A stretch of DNA of 64,000 nucleotides, taken from Taenia hydatigena (lineage: Eukaryota; Platyhelminthes; Cestoda; Cyclophyllidea; Taeniidae). The stretch is from contig JADWOT020001766.1 in assembly GCA_036345935.2 (NCBI GenBank), positions 43,597 through 107,596 on the forward strand. The letters run 5' to 3'. The notes under the pieces are model-generated. The model was not told the DNA's origin and did not search any database. It was given only the letters and a program-made list of their open reading frames with translations. Position numbers and translations under genes: made by a program. Positions 25,930 to 40,660 of the stretch are shown here, piece by piece (within the stretch, counting starts at the first letter, position 1; each line of letters opens with the position of its first letter).

Positions 25930-26645
25930 TTACTAAAGGGGTGGGAATACGGGTTAGGTGGATTTTAAATTTTGGTCTAGGTGACTCTGCATTATGGCGA
26001 TTAATTTGCTTTTTGAACCTTCCTACTTTTGCCGCATCGTCTAGCTGCAAATTGCATTTGTTTCCTGTTCTCCAGATGGAAGTCGCCTTGAATCCGAAAT
26101 TAATGGAGGTTGATGGGTTGGTCATAAGTAACTGCACCCATTAACAATTAGGCTGTAAAGATGATAAATTAACCGAGTTGTCACCCGAAAGGATTAAATA
26201 TATATTTTTTAAACATGTGGATTCAAACAGGATTGGTCTTTTATCATACTAGAGTCAATTAGGGGTTTCTATAAAATCTCTGTTACCGAAGTGCCAAAAT
26301 TTTCATTGATTGTTGAAGCTAGGTTAGAAAGGTTCCAAAATTCTGTTTTTAGTAATGCAAATGCTTTACTGAAACAAGTTTTAAATAATACGTAAAAATC
26401 AATTTTCGACAAGTTTGGTAGGTATTTTTGCGTCTATATCTCCACGAGACCCTTCTAGAAAGTCGATTTAATTACCGAAAGGCGGCATCTGAAGGTGTGG
26501 GTGTGAAGGCATTTCGTACTACTACTGCACTCGCAACTCTCTTTTCACTGCTTGTGGAAAGAGCATCTGATGAGGAAAAAGTCAACGCAGCGTCGTCAAT
26601 AAAGCTTTTACACGTAAGTCTCCTATGGAACACAAACACTTCCAG
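25930..26645. other. ~715-bp stretch present upstream of locus 3 but absent upstream of locus 4
   Basis: The locus 3 and locus 4 upstream flanks align up to about 25925/45190 and again from about 26650/45220 (GATGAC, TCGTTGCAC/TCGTCGCAC, GTCTGAGCAAT). The 715 bp between are extra in locus 3 or deleted in locus 4. They include an AT-rich part around 26200 and an 82-codon frame at 26428-26676 without recognisable motifs. Confidence 0.4.
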
Positions 26646-26999
26646 AGACAGTCATGGAAATGAGTCAGACTTATGAAGGATGACATCTAATCGTCGCACA
26701 ACTTGAATTCATGTCAGCACAGCGGTATCTGCGACTTAAGCTTGAAAAGTCCACGGCTCTGAGCAATCGTCTATTACGAAACTCGATGTCTGAGCAATGA
26801 TGATGATGCGACCTCTGCATACTCCGACTTTTTAAATCTGGTCTGTCTGCATCTTCGCCATCCTCTAACACGCAGAATCGGACGCCTTCAAGTTCATGGC
26901 ACAGCGGTCAGTGCCGTACGAATCACAGCAACAACTACAACACCTCTGGAGCAATAAAATTAGAGTACGCAAAAAATAGCAACACTATGTGCAAATGTA

Positions 27000-29900
27000 C
27001 CTGACAATCAGTGGTCCTGCCATAATAATAAAACAGCAAATTGCCTCCCCCATTCTTCTGCATCTTAAAGAACGAGGCCTCGACACTTGAATAAATTGTT
27101 TATTTAATGCAAATAGACGAGAGGAGTCCTAAAGCGAATAGCCTACATTTTGTTTTACCAACGAGTAAGTCGGACTGACTTGCTTTCATGCTGTGTGGGC
27201 AAAAGTACGTTAATCAGCACATTCCTCGTTTTCTTGTGGGTCGCGAACGATCACGTAAAGGGTCGAGCACTTGCACACGAAGGAGTGCTTTCCATTTGTA
27301 GCAGGGACTGATGGCGAAGGCGCAATCACGCTGCCATTTAGCAGAAAGCTACTAGAAAGGAAGAATAAAATTCCTTTAATGAAGGTACAAAGGAGGAAAT
27401 TTGGATTACAATGAAGGTAGGAAGGTGATCACAGTTGATGTTAGATAGCAAGAGTGTGGAATGAATTAGTAGATAGTTAACATATCTCCAGATTGCTCGT
27501 GATTGATTAGACTTAGAATGCTCTAGCAACCGACAGCTAATATCCCGTTTCACACGCCTTTATACCAACCACAGAAATGGAACCATACTTGGTCATTGAC
27601 GTTCCATCTCTTCATCTCCATGGCTACCTTGAGTGGGCATCTACTGACTGAGCCTCAATAACAACGAGTGGCCACCATGTGTGATCAATTGAAAGATGTG
27701 GAGACCCGCTGTTGACAGGATCGCAATAGCGTCTTATCGATCACTTGTGGTGTGCAAATCGTTAAAGGTGCTGTTTGATTGTTTGGATTTTAAATTGCGA
27801 CTTTGTTGAGGTCTCTTTAGCTGCAACGTTAATGACAAGCACATTTTGGTGGAATGAACCCCTGGGTCGTGCAAGTGAACTCTTTCATCTTCACCTGCTC
27901 TGCACGTCGGCAATGCACCCTTGTCCTTCGTCTTGGAGAAAGCCTCCAGCACTGATAAAGTGGTTGCCACCCCATTGTTACATCTATTCAAATCCAACGA
28001 CCCGTCATTAGAAAAGATATGAACCAGAAGAGCTAAACGACCAAGCATTCGGTGACACCAAGCCAATCACTAGCTGCATCTTGAGCAGAGCAGAATCATC
28101 TCTGGAACAGCAATTTGGTACAACTGGCTCAGCACGTAATGCTACGATGCTAATATTCTACGCAACGTCCAAATCGTCATAAATTTCGCGAAAAGTACCT
28201 AATTTACTCAGTAAGGCATTAAAGCAAAATCACCTGTTTCGCTACCGATGGAATCGCAGGTGACACTTGTAGTGCCCTCTATAAAGCCACAGCCATACCC
28301 GTAGATAACTCCGGTGAACGTACACACAGCCGATTCATATTACTCATAACGAGTTAAAACATTGCGAGTTGCTAAGCCAGTACGCGAATGCGTTGCCACG
28401 ACAAAGTGCTAGATTGGGTCGAGCAAATTTCGTGAGGCATGCGGCAGACACCGGTGAAGCTATGCCCATCTATTAACCACCTAGACGCATACAACCTCAT
28501 TTGCTAGAAGTCAACCGTGAGCCTCTGCGGTTGTGCTAATAAGGACGATCGACCGTAGCACGCAGTTGTGCCTGAACTATAGGAATCTGGACATCGTAAC
28601 TAAGGCGGACGCATTTCCTCTACTCCGCGCAAATGAATAGCTCGATTCTTCAGTTTGGCTTAAATAGTTCTCTACCCTTGATCCCACATCAGGATGACAA
28701 AATGTGGAAGTGAAGGCGGCGAGCAGATGGAAGCCAACTTTTGCATTGCCAAATCCGCTACATGAATTTCAGACAAGGCCATTTAGACTCTGGCGTGGCG
28801 ACCACCTTCCAACGACTTATGCAGCTGGCAAAAGTCGGTTTATTCCCGAAAGAATGCATGACCCACCTCGATGGCCTTCTCGCCCCCGACATAGACAATT
28901 GAGAGCACAATGCCAACCTAAAACTGGTGTTGGACCGTCTTTTAAACTGAGGATTGCCTGTGAGTCTAGAAAAATGCAGCTTTCTGCAACGAGCTTTCAC
29001 ACTTTCGGGAATTGCACTCGTCAGAAGGGATGACAGCGCCCAAACATCGTGCATAACAGGTGAGCATATAGCCAGCACCATTCAGCAGACGAAGATCGGC
29101 AGTTTCTTACGTTCGGCAAATTACTGCTTCCAAATAATCTTGCCTGCTGCCACTGTGAACCACTCATATCGCTTCTGATTGCCTGTCAGGAGCGCGTGTG
29201 TTGGAGCTGTAGAGAGTACCATTTCGCAGAGGTAATGCCGCGTTCAGCTAACTGCTCCTCATCCACCTGTCCCTTCTCCTCGTGCGCTCTATTCCATCTG
29301 TCCCCATTCATGCACACGATGTGCGATGCAAGGTATAGGATACCGTGAAGCAATGCACTAGAGTACTCGCCCTTGCTCTTTGACTTATAACTTCAAAGAT
29401 GCTGTCAGAAGTGCCTCATTTACCACGGGAGGTATTCTCTAGACTTGACTAGAAGTGCCAGCTGTAACTATCTTTCAGGAGTACAATCTCACTTGCCTCC
29501 TGGGAGTCCTAGTGATCATGCGTTGTAGGTGAGGGTGGGAAGCAAAACCTTTATAGTCCAAAAGTGTACTTAAATCAGTTTCGACAGAACTCTAGCACTT
29601 CCAAAGTGAGCGAAGGAAAACAGTAACTTTTGCTCTGGAAGCCATATCCGCCTAGAGGCAGCAGTGGACAAATTCATCTCTGCACTGCAACATCACCTTC
29701 TGAAGCGACTGGTCTGCAGGTTGGAGCACCTATATTGTTCCTGCACTGCTTCGCCTTACTTTTTGTTGATTTGATACACTGATAATGAATTCGCCCACTT
29801 CTTTGTTCCTCTGCCTTCCGTGGGAGTACGTCGAACACGGCTGAATCGCTAGCGTCATTATTCAGTGTACGCACGGTGAAGCTGCTTGGCTCAAGGATTC

Positions 29901-32760
29901 AAGATGTTGGGATGGGCTCGTAGGCAGTTACGTGACCCAGTTCTCTAAGTACTTCATCATGCCTATTCTTTTATTGAAAAAAAACCGTCCCCACCCTTTC
30001 AGCAGTTTATGCAGCTGTTCTGCAATGTATGCAAAACCCTTGAAGAAAGTCATGTAGCGATCTATTTTGTGCTTTTGGGCCCTCACTTGTTCTCTACTCA
30101 GGCAAGACAGTACGGCCAAAGTTGTTTAAATGAGCAGTGCAGAAATCAGCATTTCGGTTGCTTCAAGGTGAAACCTACCTCCAGTAGCCCGTTCAACACA
30201 AAGTCTATACCAACGTCATGCGCCCGAATATCCCTGTCCCAGACAGGAACATCGCCTAGGTGTACAATTTAATCCCTTTTAGTAATAGCATGATCAGTAC
30301 GCCCCTCTGTGAGCAGTCGAAAGTGATGATCAAAGGTTGTGATCATCTCTTTAACGCTAAATTCCGTGAATGGCTACACGAATCTTCCGAGTGTGAACAC
30401 TTTGCGCTGAAAATGGCATCGTTTCCACCCACTACATCCATTATTCTCAATTATTCTAACGGAACTGGATTTCTTTAATAGTAAAAGTTAGGCGAATTCA
30501 CCGTGGGTCGTGGGTCATAAGCGAATAAGTTCCCAGACTTAATCGACCGCCTACACTACTTCCAAACAACCCATATCCACAAGACGGTTCCCTGGCTTGA
30601 GATGAGTTACTCCTTTGTTTCGTCACTAAAGAGACTCAAACACCCATTCCACAGGTGGTGATGCCTTATCCAAAACGTTAGAGTGGACCACTTCATCTCA
30701 CACACCTCGTTCCCGCCTATTAACACGCAAAATTATCATCCCCTACGCAATCTCGTTCAATTCCCACATTCCTCCGCTTGCAAAGTAACACGAAAAAAGG
30801 AAAAATTTACTAATGATGCAAAACTAACAGGAACATACAACACTGCGGAGACACAATCATAGCTTGGCAAGGGAGACGTAGGCATTGAAAATAGTGAGGA
30901 TTCAAGATTTAGAGTTTTATGCTGCTTCACACTAAAATGTTGCCGGAGGATACAATTAATCCTTCTAGTGTCCCCTCTCCTTCCTGGCGCATGGACTTTA
31001 TGAACTTCACGATGGTAGAGATGTTTCTACATCAGCGAAATGCACATAAAATCCGTCTTGGACAGCGGACCTCTCGTCTGCATTCGATTCGCACATCATC
31101 GACACTTGAGCCTGCCAAACGAAAACAGCAAGCATGGGTTGAGAGCAGCCTCGTCCAACACAAAGAAAGTAAGGTCTAAACAGAGGTGATGGTTTTATGT
31201 CCGCATGAACAATTATGATGCAACAGTATCATGTGAAGTAGTAAGCGCTACATCGCATTATGCACGAAATAGGCATCATTTATCAAGAATGACACAGATC
31301 AGCGCCATTGCCTGTGTACAACAAAGTGCGGTGATGAACTAAGTTTCTCATGAAAGAAGCCGTTTACAATCGCCGACCTATTCGGCAATTTGACGATTGA
31401 GCAATGTAGATGCCTATCAATCAGTGGAGACCCCGCAAATGTTGGTTCCCAACCCACTCGCACAGTAGTAATTCCTGAGACCCTTTATTTGTTCGGTAAA
31501 CTTCCCGATACCCAGCGTCTACTTCACACATCTGCTCAATGCTTTCAGATGTGTCTCCTATTAAAGCATCCTCTCCCCTGTTTTGCCCGACCAAAAGGAA
31601 ATCACGATCGAGATGTTTTGAAGACCGAACTGCTGCGATGGGCATGGAACTGTCCCTTCTGCGTGCCACGCTGCACACGTGCTACGGCCTGGACATCGTC
31701 GTCGGCTAGATTCAAGCCAAGACCAAACATAACCAAATCGTTTGAACCCTTCGAATTGTTTGAACCACAACCACTCGTCTTACTGCTCTAGACAAAGACA
31801 AACTTAGAGGACCGTGAAACGGATTCATAGGTTGCGATAAAAAAAATACTACACATAATAAATCGGTCCATGGCCCAAGAGGCCATCCCCTTTCGAAATC
31901 GCGGAGGCCCTTATAAAAATAAATGGCACACGTTGAGGACTCATTCAAAGACTAGGGGAAGGAACAGCTATTACAAATAAAGCGTGGAGGATCTACTTAT
32001 CAGCCCCTATTCTAAGAATGGCAAGCAGTCAGAGGTTTGAGGCAAAAAGGAATTCACAGCAGAAAATGAGACTAATTCGATGAAAATCGCTTAATTTTGG
32101 ATGGCAAAGCTAAAAAGAGATCAAAAACTTGAACCCGCTGATAAACCAATTACAAGCTTAAAGACAGGGAAAACAAAGGCACGTCAAAATTGCTTACTTA
32201 ACGAAATAACCAAAGCAAAATGGCTGTCACTTCACTGCATATCTTCAGAAAGGTAGAATTCCACACAAACGAAGATAAGCTTTTAGGGATCAAAGGAAAC
32301 AATTCTAAAAGGCGACCCTGCAGATTAATTGCAAAAATTACATTTTGAGAAAAGAAATCAGCCTGCTTAACTTCGCACGTAATACCCAAATTCGAAACGC
32401 GAAAACCCTAGCGTTCTACCACAAGTCCGTGAGTGGACTAAGAGACCTCAGCTTGTCAAGTGATCGTCTTTAATCTTTTTTTTCAAAAGCATTGGCCCTC
32501 ACGAGGAAATTGCGGGAATGAACGGAATCAGCGGAAAAATGGTGCCATAAGGAGGACGTTGTCAACAGAATAACGAGAGCTCTTTGACACTCGTTTGTTA
32601 AAAAACGGAATCGATCCTCAGTTATGAAGAAAAGGGGAACCAACAACTGCGAAATTTCAGTCATCCTCCTCAAAAATACTTTAAAATTGCACTACTTATT
32701 CGAAATCTCGCAAAATGCTAAGCATGGGCAATTGAATAGTTAATCATTCATTGTTAGCAG
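27000..32760. other. No supported gene
   Basis: Only short frames on both strands (up to 133 codons at 31390-31791), none with a recognisable domain or a related copy in the window. I saw no clear duplicated block here, unlike most of the window. Confidence 0.35.
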
Positions 32761-32769
32761 CAATAATGC

Positions 32770-34095
32770 GATCAAAATGAAGCAATGCACCCCAGAAACA
32801 CGAGTCACAAGGGCGCCATGGTGTTACTTTAGCATCTCCGACAGTTCAATGTTCTGACGATGAAGCGATTCCAAGACGACCTCTCACATCAAGCAGGGCT
32901 GTACAAACGTGCCGCTGAAGTGAGGCTAATGAAGAAAACTAGGCGAGTAGGCCAATAGACAGCAAAAAAGATCTCCCTACCTTCGCCTGTCCATCTACTC
33001 TACCCCTACCAGTAAATTAACCCAATCAACAGATAAGTTAAAAGCGCGTAAGTAAAGAAACAGACGAAGCTTAACGTTTGCCAGTGAACATTTGTCTGTG
33101 TCTTGAGGAATATCTACCAACCATTGGCCATCAAGAATGCTAACCTGACTAGCCTAAGGGAGACGCTACACCTACATTTTTGCCTGTCTCCGCAAGGAAA
33201 AACAGCCAAAGCCAAGGCTAATTACTACTACGACTAAGGCAAGGCTGGCGAAGACTACGTCGAAACTACTGCGCTGATACAGGAGGAGTGCACAAACCGG
33301 GGCAACCAATGGATTTCCTTCAAAGTCATCTCCATGACAATACGTTTCCAATGCACACCCCATCCATAAGCATCTCGAAGGCACGCATCCCGGGATGCTT
33401 CTTTTGACGATATCAAACGTGCACAGTCCGAAGGTTTACACAAGGAACACTAATCGGGCAGTTTCAAATAACATTAGCAGAAGAAACCCGCGAAACTGAC
33501 TGACATTCGGTAAAACCCCATTGCGCTTAAAAATGCGCATTCAATTACAAGATGGTCCTCCTCAAACCCGCTAAACAATGGGAATAAGTAGAGCAGCAAA
33601 AAACTTACCAATCATAAGCTGATTCATTAGAATCTACTCACTTGACACAACTGTGCGCAGTGCTCACGGTACTGTTCCGAATGTGTAAGAACACTTATTT
33701 GGAACCGATAACTACAGTCCATCGCAGATGCCCACACGCGCAATGAAGCAAACTGCCGTGTTCTACCCATCAGCATCCTGTACACTCAATCTGACAACTA
33801 CGAACTTAGCATACTTTGTAATAACGACAGACAATTTGTCCCGACCAAAATTCTCAAAAAGCACATGCATATTCATTTAAACACTCTAAACACAACCTTT
33901 TCCGGTCAGATTAGAATGAAAAAAGAGTAATAGACGAAAGTAGGCCATCTACCCTTCTAAACACAAAGCGATAACAAGATGCGTAAAGAGGACAAATTCG
34001 GTCAGGGGCATGACCGGATGTCATTAAGCACAAAAGCTAGAACTGCCAACAATTAAAGTACACCAGTGCTGAGTGAAATCACTTGAACAATTGGT
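32770..34095. repeat. Segmental duplication R2, copy b
   Basis: Partner of 10880-12070 in the same orientation. In copy a, block R3 follows on the right, but here block R4 follows (from about 34620), so the order of blocks was rearranged after duplication. Confidence 0.7.
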
Positions 34096-34619
34096 GACAG
34101 CACAAAAAGGGCGCCAGAACATTATGCACCACATGTGAGAATTGAAGCGCTATCCTCCAGCAGACTGGTTAGTCTGGGACAAACTTATTAACCCAGATGA
34201 CAGGTGATCGATACAACCCTTATGGATGGGGATTTAGAGCGCTTCCCGTTTGTCTCCTTGTCTTCTGCCTCAAAATCCTTTGAACAAATAGGTCAGAGCT
34301 AACGGACCTTATTGCAAAATTGGGTTGCTCGGGCTACTATCTCCTGACGAAACCATCATCACTAAGAGTGCGATGACTGCCTCCCTCTTCGCCTCTCCAA
34401 TTTCCGTTTCAATAACAAAAGTATTGCACAAACCCATCGTCTTACTGACCCCGTCTTTGCTACTGTCCTTATTGAATGCCTTTCAAACTTCATTCCCGCA
34501 TCTGATCAGTGGTGCACCACCTTTGCGGAGTCACAGATGCAATTTTAAGCGATTGATGGCTATAAACCTAGCAGTGAGATGTGGACAAAACAATTGGTAG
34601 GTGTTAGAACGTTTCCATA

Positions 34620-35160
34620 TGGCATGAAATGTAAATGTTGCAATGGGCAAAAGCAAGTACAACATTAATTTTAATTTCAATTAATTTTAATTAATTGTAA
34701 TGTGTCACGTATCCCTTAAGACTAAAAATGAATTCATATAGTGGTTGCAATTGTTTCAAACACACGCCGACTAGGGATCGCATGTTTCGTTAAGTAAAAC
34801 AATTCTTTAAGTGAAGTAAATCACTCATCAATTTGGAGGTCATCAGCGGTAACTGCTTTCCACCTCGTTGGTCAATTGATTTCGTTTCTGCACCAAAATT
34901 TCCTTAATTCGGTAGAATTTGGCCGCAGCTCTTAAATATTTGTCTTACTTACTGGAAATTGCTTAATAAAACTGAGTTTACGGGACATGAACTACACTAG
35001 ATTGCTTCGCACCTAAATGGAGCATATCTTGCTAATCATGGGTCATTTAACGAACGATTTAAAATCTGGAGTCTGCCTTTGGCATTACTTTACACATAAC
35101 TTAGGTAAGAACAAACTGCATTTGTGGATTCTTGCCATGTTTGCCATGCACAAATCAACA
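34620..35160. repeat. Segmental duplication R4, copy b
   Basis: Partner of 15960-16470. Its left edge (TGGCATGAAATGTAAATGTTG) is also related to 38285-38335, and it contains an AT-rich palindromic-looking patch at about 34665-34700 (TTAATTTTAATTAATTGTAA). Confidence 0.6.
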
Positions 35161-35210
35161 ACAGCCACTTACTGGACCGTCAATTTAACTGTTTATTTCC
35201 AAGATACTAG

Positions 35211-38200
35211 TAGTTAATGCGCAGTAAAAATTGCTTCATACGATTAGTTGTGGTATCCACATCTGTACACTGTGTGTAACTTGTTTGCCAATTCATGGCA
35301 TTTAACAGCTATAGCGTCATAGTAAGAAGCCTTCAAGGCAAGGCGAGGAAAGAAAGAGGAGCAGAAGGACAATCCGACAGGAAAGTCTGATGTTGAGTTC
35401 ATCAGGTTCCAGCAGATAATCCATTTATCCACCTTGCCTACAAATCGTTCGATGCAGGCACCGCAGACAGGAGCTATAGCATAACCGAACTTCCTGATGA
35501 ATGCGAGTGGAAGAAGGGAGGTGATGTGGGTGGCGCAAAGAACATTTGCGCTTAAAAGGAGTGAAGACGGAAGACAAAGAGCCATTCAAAGAAGCGGCAG
35601 GAGCAGGAGCAGGAGGAGGATCGGAGAGGAGAAGAACAGGAGAATGGAAAAAGAGGCGAAGAAGGAGGGGCGCACGATGTGATTATTAGCGTGGCCATGC
35701 ATCGCGGTCCTGCATGACAGAGCCTGTCGCCAACAGTCATTAACTTTGACTCAACACAAAGTAAATGAAGAAACACTTCCAAACATGTGGAGACAAAATG
35801 TGCCTCAATAGAACACCACTTTTCCGCACCAAATCATCCATGAACAGAAAACAAACACATATTATGTCTACATACCTTAATTTAAGTTGGTTCGTGGCCA
35901 GTGGATGTGTAAAAATATGGGAACTGTTGATTCATTTGGCGTAATTACAGGAGAGATCGAAAAGTATTTCAAGTTGAAGGTGAGTTGAGGGTCTATAATC
36001 TCTAACTTGTGAACATATTTCGTTATTTTTATCATAAATTTACATATTAGCAGAGCAAATTTTTATCGCATTCTCTCATCAATACAATGTCCATCGAGGT
36101 GTGTTCACATTTTTAATGAATTGATTGAACCGGCCAAAGTCAAACAGTGTAGAATGATTCTACGTAAGGACTGGACTATGGGAGTGACACTTATCAGTCA
36201 TTTACTTCTCCTGCTTGATGTAGTGAGTGTCTGTTGTTTTCTGCATTTCGACTTCCTTTGTAATTGCCTTTGGACACCTAATATACGATTTCCATGGCCT
36301 TGATTGGAAATCCTCTTTCTTATTGCATAAGACTTATGCGTGCGACATGTCTTCCCTAGCAAGAAGACTGTTTTCATTAGTAGTAATAAAGGTGGCGAAG
36401 GACAACTGTGCTTTTTTTGCTGTTTTTTAGAAGGGGTTAACCCGTTTGATAAATCAATCCCAGGTAGTGTGATTATTGAGATGTAACTGGCGGTGTGCAG
36501 TGATGAATTTTCCTGTCAAGCAGGTAGATACGCCGTAGTAGTTGCGAGCGTGATGAAAAACGCTTCTTCGGCTGCGATCCTAGGCGTTGTCTTTGGCTTC
36601 CTTTGGTTGAGGCTTACTTGCTGAAACCCAAGTCCCTCTTCGCTAAATAACCTTTTGGCGCAATCTCAATACTACGGATGGCTCATCCAGCATGTGCAGC
36701 TAAAAAATTATCCACAGACTTTAGACAGCAGAACTTTTTGGGAGGGCATTATTTCACTAGTCCAATGTAGAAACTTGATCCCCACTTGAGCGTTTGCGTT
36801 GGTATTGAAATGTAAGCGGAGCTATGTTAGAGTTTATTTGGATGGGAAAGAGGGAGACAGTTTGCAGTGTCCCTAGTTGTACACTATAGCTATGGGGTTG
36901 GCTACACAGGTGTTGTTGAATTTTGGTCGCCGCGTTTTAACGACCAGAACGACCGATTTTGGCATCAAGCCGTGAGAACTTGAAAGCACCACTTTAGTAG
37001 TACTTAGCAGTAGTGGTACTCAAAACTGTGCCAACGCGTAAGCGTCGTGGTGATGCGGACATTGCGGTTTTTCTCTATGTGAGTTACTTGACCTCTCAAA
37101 TTGGGTGAAAATGCCTGCACGCCTGCAGCAGCCTCCGTGTCAATAGGATGATTATCGACACGCTAACACCAGCTACCCCCACTAGCTCACGTAGTTGCCC
37201 GATAGTGGTGCTCCCACTAGCCATCGCAGCTCTGTTTACCGCGGTATCGCGCTTTGAAACGCCAACGCAAAGGGGTGCCACAAGTATACCTAAGCAGCAC
37301 ACCACAGCCCTCCTTCCTGCCCACCTACTTTGTATACCCATCCCTGTACCAAGTGGTTAGTTAGGGCGAGGCAATAAGGGGGGAATCATCTCGTCTTCCT
37401 TTCCCAAATGGCCTCCACACCCCTCCTCTTCTCGTCACACCAACCGATTTGTCCACTTAACCCTTTTAAATCCATTCTCAAGGCTAAGTAATAGTGACAG
37501 CAGTAATAGCATAGCACCACTACTCATCACCTGTTCCACCGCCAACGATAATTAATTGCTACCCTTCCAAAGCAAAAGGTATTTTCCATACTTGTGGAAA
37601 CAAAATATGCTGCAGTTCTCACCAGTGAACTTTGGCCCATAGCGCTTCCATTCGTCGTAGGAGAACGTTCCCTTCACTCCTCACTCTTACATACGCACGG
37701 CAGCGCCCCTTCCCAGCCTTTCTTTTCCTCTCCACTCACCCACCCGCATTATGCCCAGAGAAGATGAAGAGAGGGCGACATAATAGTAGTGGGACAAAAG
37801 ATATTTGTGTGTGTAAGTTTCACTTATCGACGTCGGCGACAAGCTACCCACTACTCGGCAGTGAGGGTAAAACCGCGAGGCAACTAAGCAACCCACTCAG
37901 CTCACCAACACCCATCACTCAACGAACCACAGTCGACACATTACACACTCCCACTCATCTCTTCCCTCCAGCAGCCTCCTCCTTCCCACTGTTCTCCTCG
38001 GTTTGAGTACCGCATCTGCAGCCGCTTCCTTCTCCTCCTTCTCATACCCTGTGATAAAAGCAGACAGATTCCGTAGGGTTGGGGAGGCCGGCGGGAAAAA
38101 TCGCTTACCATCATGCATCCCCGTAGCTAGTAGCAGTAGAGGGGAACACTGACCTAAAAGCAGAAAATGCTCAACTTCTGTCAACGGTAGGGCCTAGAGG

Positions 38201-38280
38201 CCACGACAGTGGTGACAGACAACATTTAAGCCTTAAGCAGTCGCAAAGAATCTATTGACGGCGCATCGCAGGCGCAACTC
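35211..38280. other. No supported gene; purine-rich patch at 35500-35680
   Basis: The plus strand at 35580-35670 is strongly purine-rich (GGAGCAGGAGCAGGAGGAGG), giving a low-complexity Arg/Glu frame that I do not believe is a protein. The 124-codon frame at 37632-38006 is Ser/Thr/Pro low complexity. Nothing else recognised. Confidence 0.35.
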
Positions 38281-38494
38281 TATACGGCATGAACTGTAAA
38301 TGTTACAATTGGCAGAAACAAGTAAGACATTAAATTATGTGACATCTTCGCTTCCTCCCAGTATTCCTCCTTCTCCTACAAATAAACAACCGCACCCCAA
38401 CAATAAGTCATCCTGCTTAACGCTCACATCTGTGGACATCATGAGAAACCGATGCATTGTATGAAGGCGCCTAACAATATAACCTCATGTGGGC

Positions 38495-40660
38495 TTCACT
38501 TCATACCATACCGTTGTTGTTGTTGGCACTATTAAAGACCTCAAAACTTGAGATCTACCTTGCATTAAAAGAAAAACAGAAGGAGCAATCAATAATGGTG
38601 CAATTAATTGTGAGCCTATGATAAGGTCTCACTCAACTTGTACAAAATACACTGCCCCATAGGGAAGTGCTTAACAAGGTACCGCTCTCCTCTCCCTTCT
38701 CACCTGCCTGGCACCCACACACACACCACGCCCAGTCTTCCATGATGGTAAAATATTCCTCCAAGCACACGGCCGCGCCGCTGCCTGCCCACTTATGCCC
38801 TGCGTGAAGGAATAGTCCACACTGAAGAGGAAGAGGAGGAGCTAGGGAACTCTCAATCGCATGCATTGCTTACGTAATATTTGCTTTGACACCGCAGTTG
38901 TCGTCGTCGACAACGACGAGTTCAAAGGTTCTTGGTGTAGTCTTAGTGGTTTCCCATGAATTGGCTTCTACGTCCACATTGCCCCTTGTCACTATTGCAA
39001 CCGTCGACAACAACGATGCGTGTTATTGTTGGCAGGCAGCCTGATAAGTACGTATCTGATGACTACAACGCTAATAATCGTCTCGTAGCCAGCGTTGAGA
39101 ACAATGGTGACGACGATGTTGGCGAGGCATCCAGCATTGGTCAGAGGCCGACTATTACAACACACAAACACTGTACTTACAAGTTTTGCGTACAGAACTG
39201 GTACCTAGTGCTACTGACTCACGTCTCCATGTTCATCACAAAACAATGATCCAGAGGAAGTAAAAGTTTCCTTTCGTCGTACTTTGGGCCCGCAACCACT
39301 TTGGCACCATGTAAAGCCAAGTGCTTGGTAAGTTCTCCTCTCCACCTTCCTTTCTAGCATATGGGACCTCATTTGCCACCACAACATCATTTATTACTTA
39401 TTCAGATAATCCCCCATCTGCCCATCTACCTAACATTAGTCCCCTCCACCCCATTGTTTAACACAGCGAACGAAAGCGAAAAAGTGTTGCCATTAAACAA
39501 CTAAACAAAACTTGCCTAATTTTCTCTCGCGAAAATTATTAACAAAAAAGGATCCCTATACATGCAAACACAGGTTTACGGAACGAAAACGAGTCTTAGA
39601 CCATCTTGAAAACACCGGTGTGCATAGATTTATGTGCAATGAAAAATTAGTAGACAGCAAGATAAGAAATACAAACCTCGAACTGTAAAATTAAAAACGC
39701 ACACACATAGGCACTCAAATTTACAAAAGGAAGGCCCACCTGGGATGGGTTTGAAAAAACTCTGAAACGCTTCCCCTTTTTCTTCTCCCTATCTCTGCGG
39801 TGTTGACACAATCATCAGCACAACTCAACGTAACAATAAACCCGCCCCTTACCCCTATTAGTGCTATACTCCAGTGGGTCCTCTGAGCTCGCGCCCACGC
39901 TATTCGCATCCAATGCTTGTGTCCAACAACATAAGAGGTCACACCTACCGCTATACCATCCAACACACACCGCTATCGTCTATGCCAGCATCCACATTTC
40001 AAACAGAGACGGCGACACCGCCAATGACTTCACAAGCTTGCATTGCCCACCATTCCACAGACTTGCCAAATGTTTCTTCACCACCGCCACCAACAACACC
40101 GCAGTAAGTTTGTAGCATCCGAAAAGGAAAAAAAAGAAACAATGGAAGAGCCGATGTGTAAAAGTCCAATGCGCCGCAAAGCTAATGCCTTCAAACATAG
40201 CTACCGACAGGAGAAAGCACCTTAACAAGCAAGTTTTTGGGAGTGCTACAAAGTGCAGTCTGCGTAGTGATGCCAAAGCGTCACACTAGTCACTCCTTCC
40301 CTTGCTTCTGCTGCGTCCACCTGGCCCAGACGCCAACTCATGCCAGCAAAGCTGAATCTACCACTAAGCCATCACCGAGGCCCTCTACACAACACGTTTT
40401 GCAAAGATCACATCAGCACAAAAAATAACCCTAGTCCCCAAGTCAATGAGCAGTTAAGTTGCCAGGTGTTCCACGCCTTCCACACATGTGTGCTCCATCA
40501 ACGCGGGTATCATAGTAATGAAAACAGCGAATAATTGATAAAAGCATGCTTCTACTCAAAATGGGAAAGTACGTCGAATCTACAGCTACACGAAAATGCA
40601 GCAAAGATTCATTTACAGCAATCCACTTACCTTAGGAAAGTGTGAGGTGACAGCGAAGGC
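38495..40660. repeat. Segmental duplication R3, copy b
   Basis: Partner of 13150-15250, same orientation. The end of this block is also repeated locally in the 632-bp tandem repeat that follows. Confidence 0.75.
38633..38866 (-). other. Paralogous ORF in R3b, truncated relative to R3a
   Basis: 77-residue minus-strand frame matching the C-terminal two thirds of 13256-13618. Upstream codons remain similar (VEANSWETTKTTPRTFEL) but are separated by an in-frame TAA at about 38873-38875. Confidence 0.28.

Noticed and set aside
31390..31791. 133-codon plus-strand frame, open on the minus strand as well
   Set aside because: Both strands are open in overlapping frames, with no motif or conserved copy.
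35497..35682. Arg/Glu-rich frame suggesting an SR-like or nuclear protein
   Set aside because: It comes from a purine-rich simple-sequence patch; low complexity explains it.
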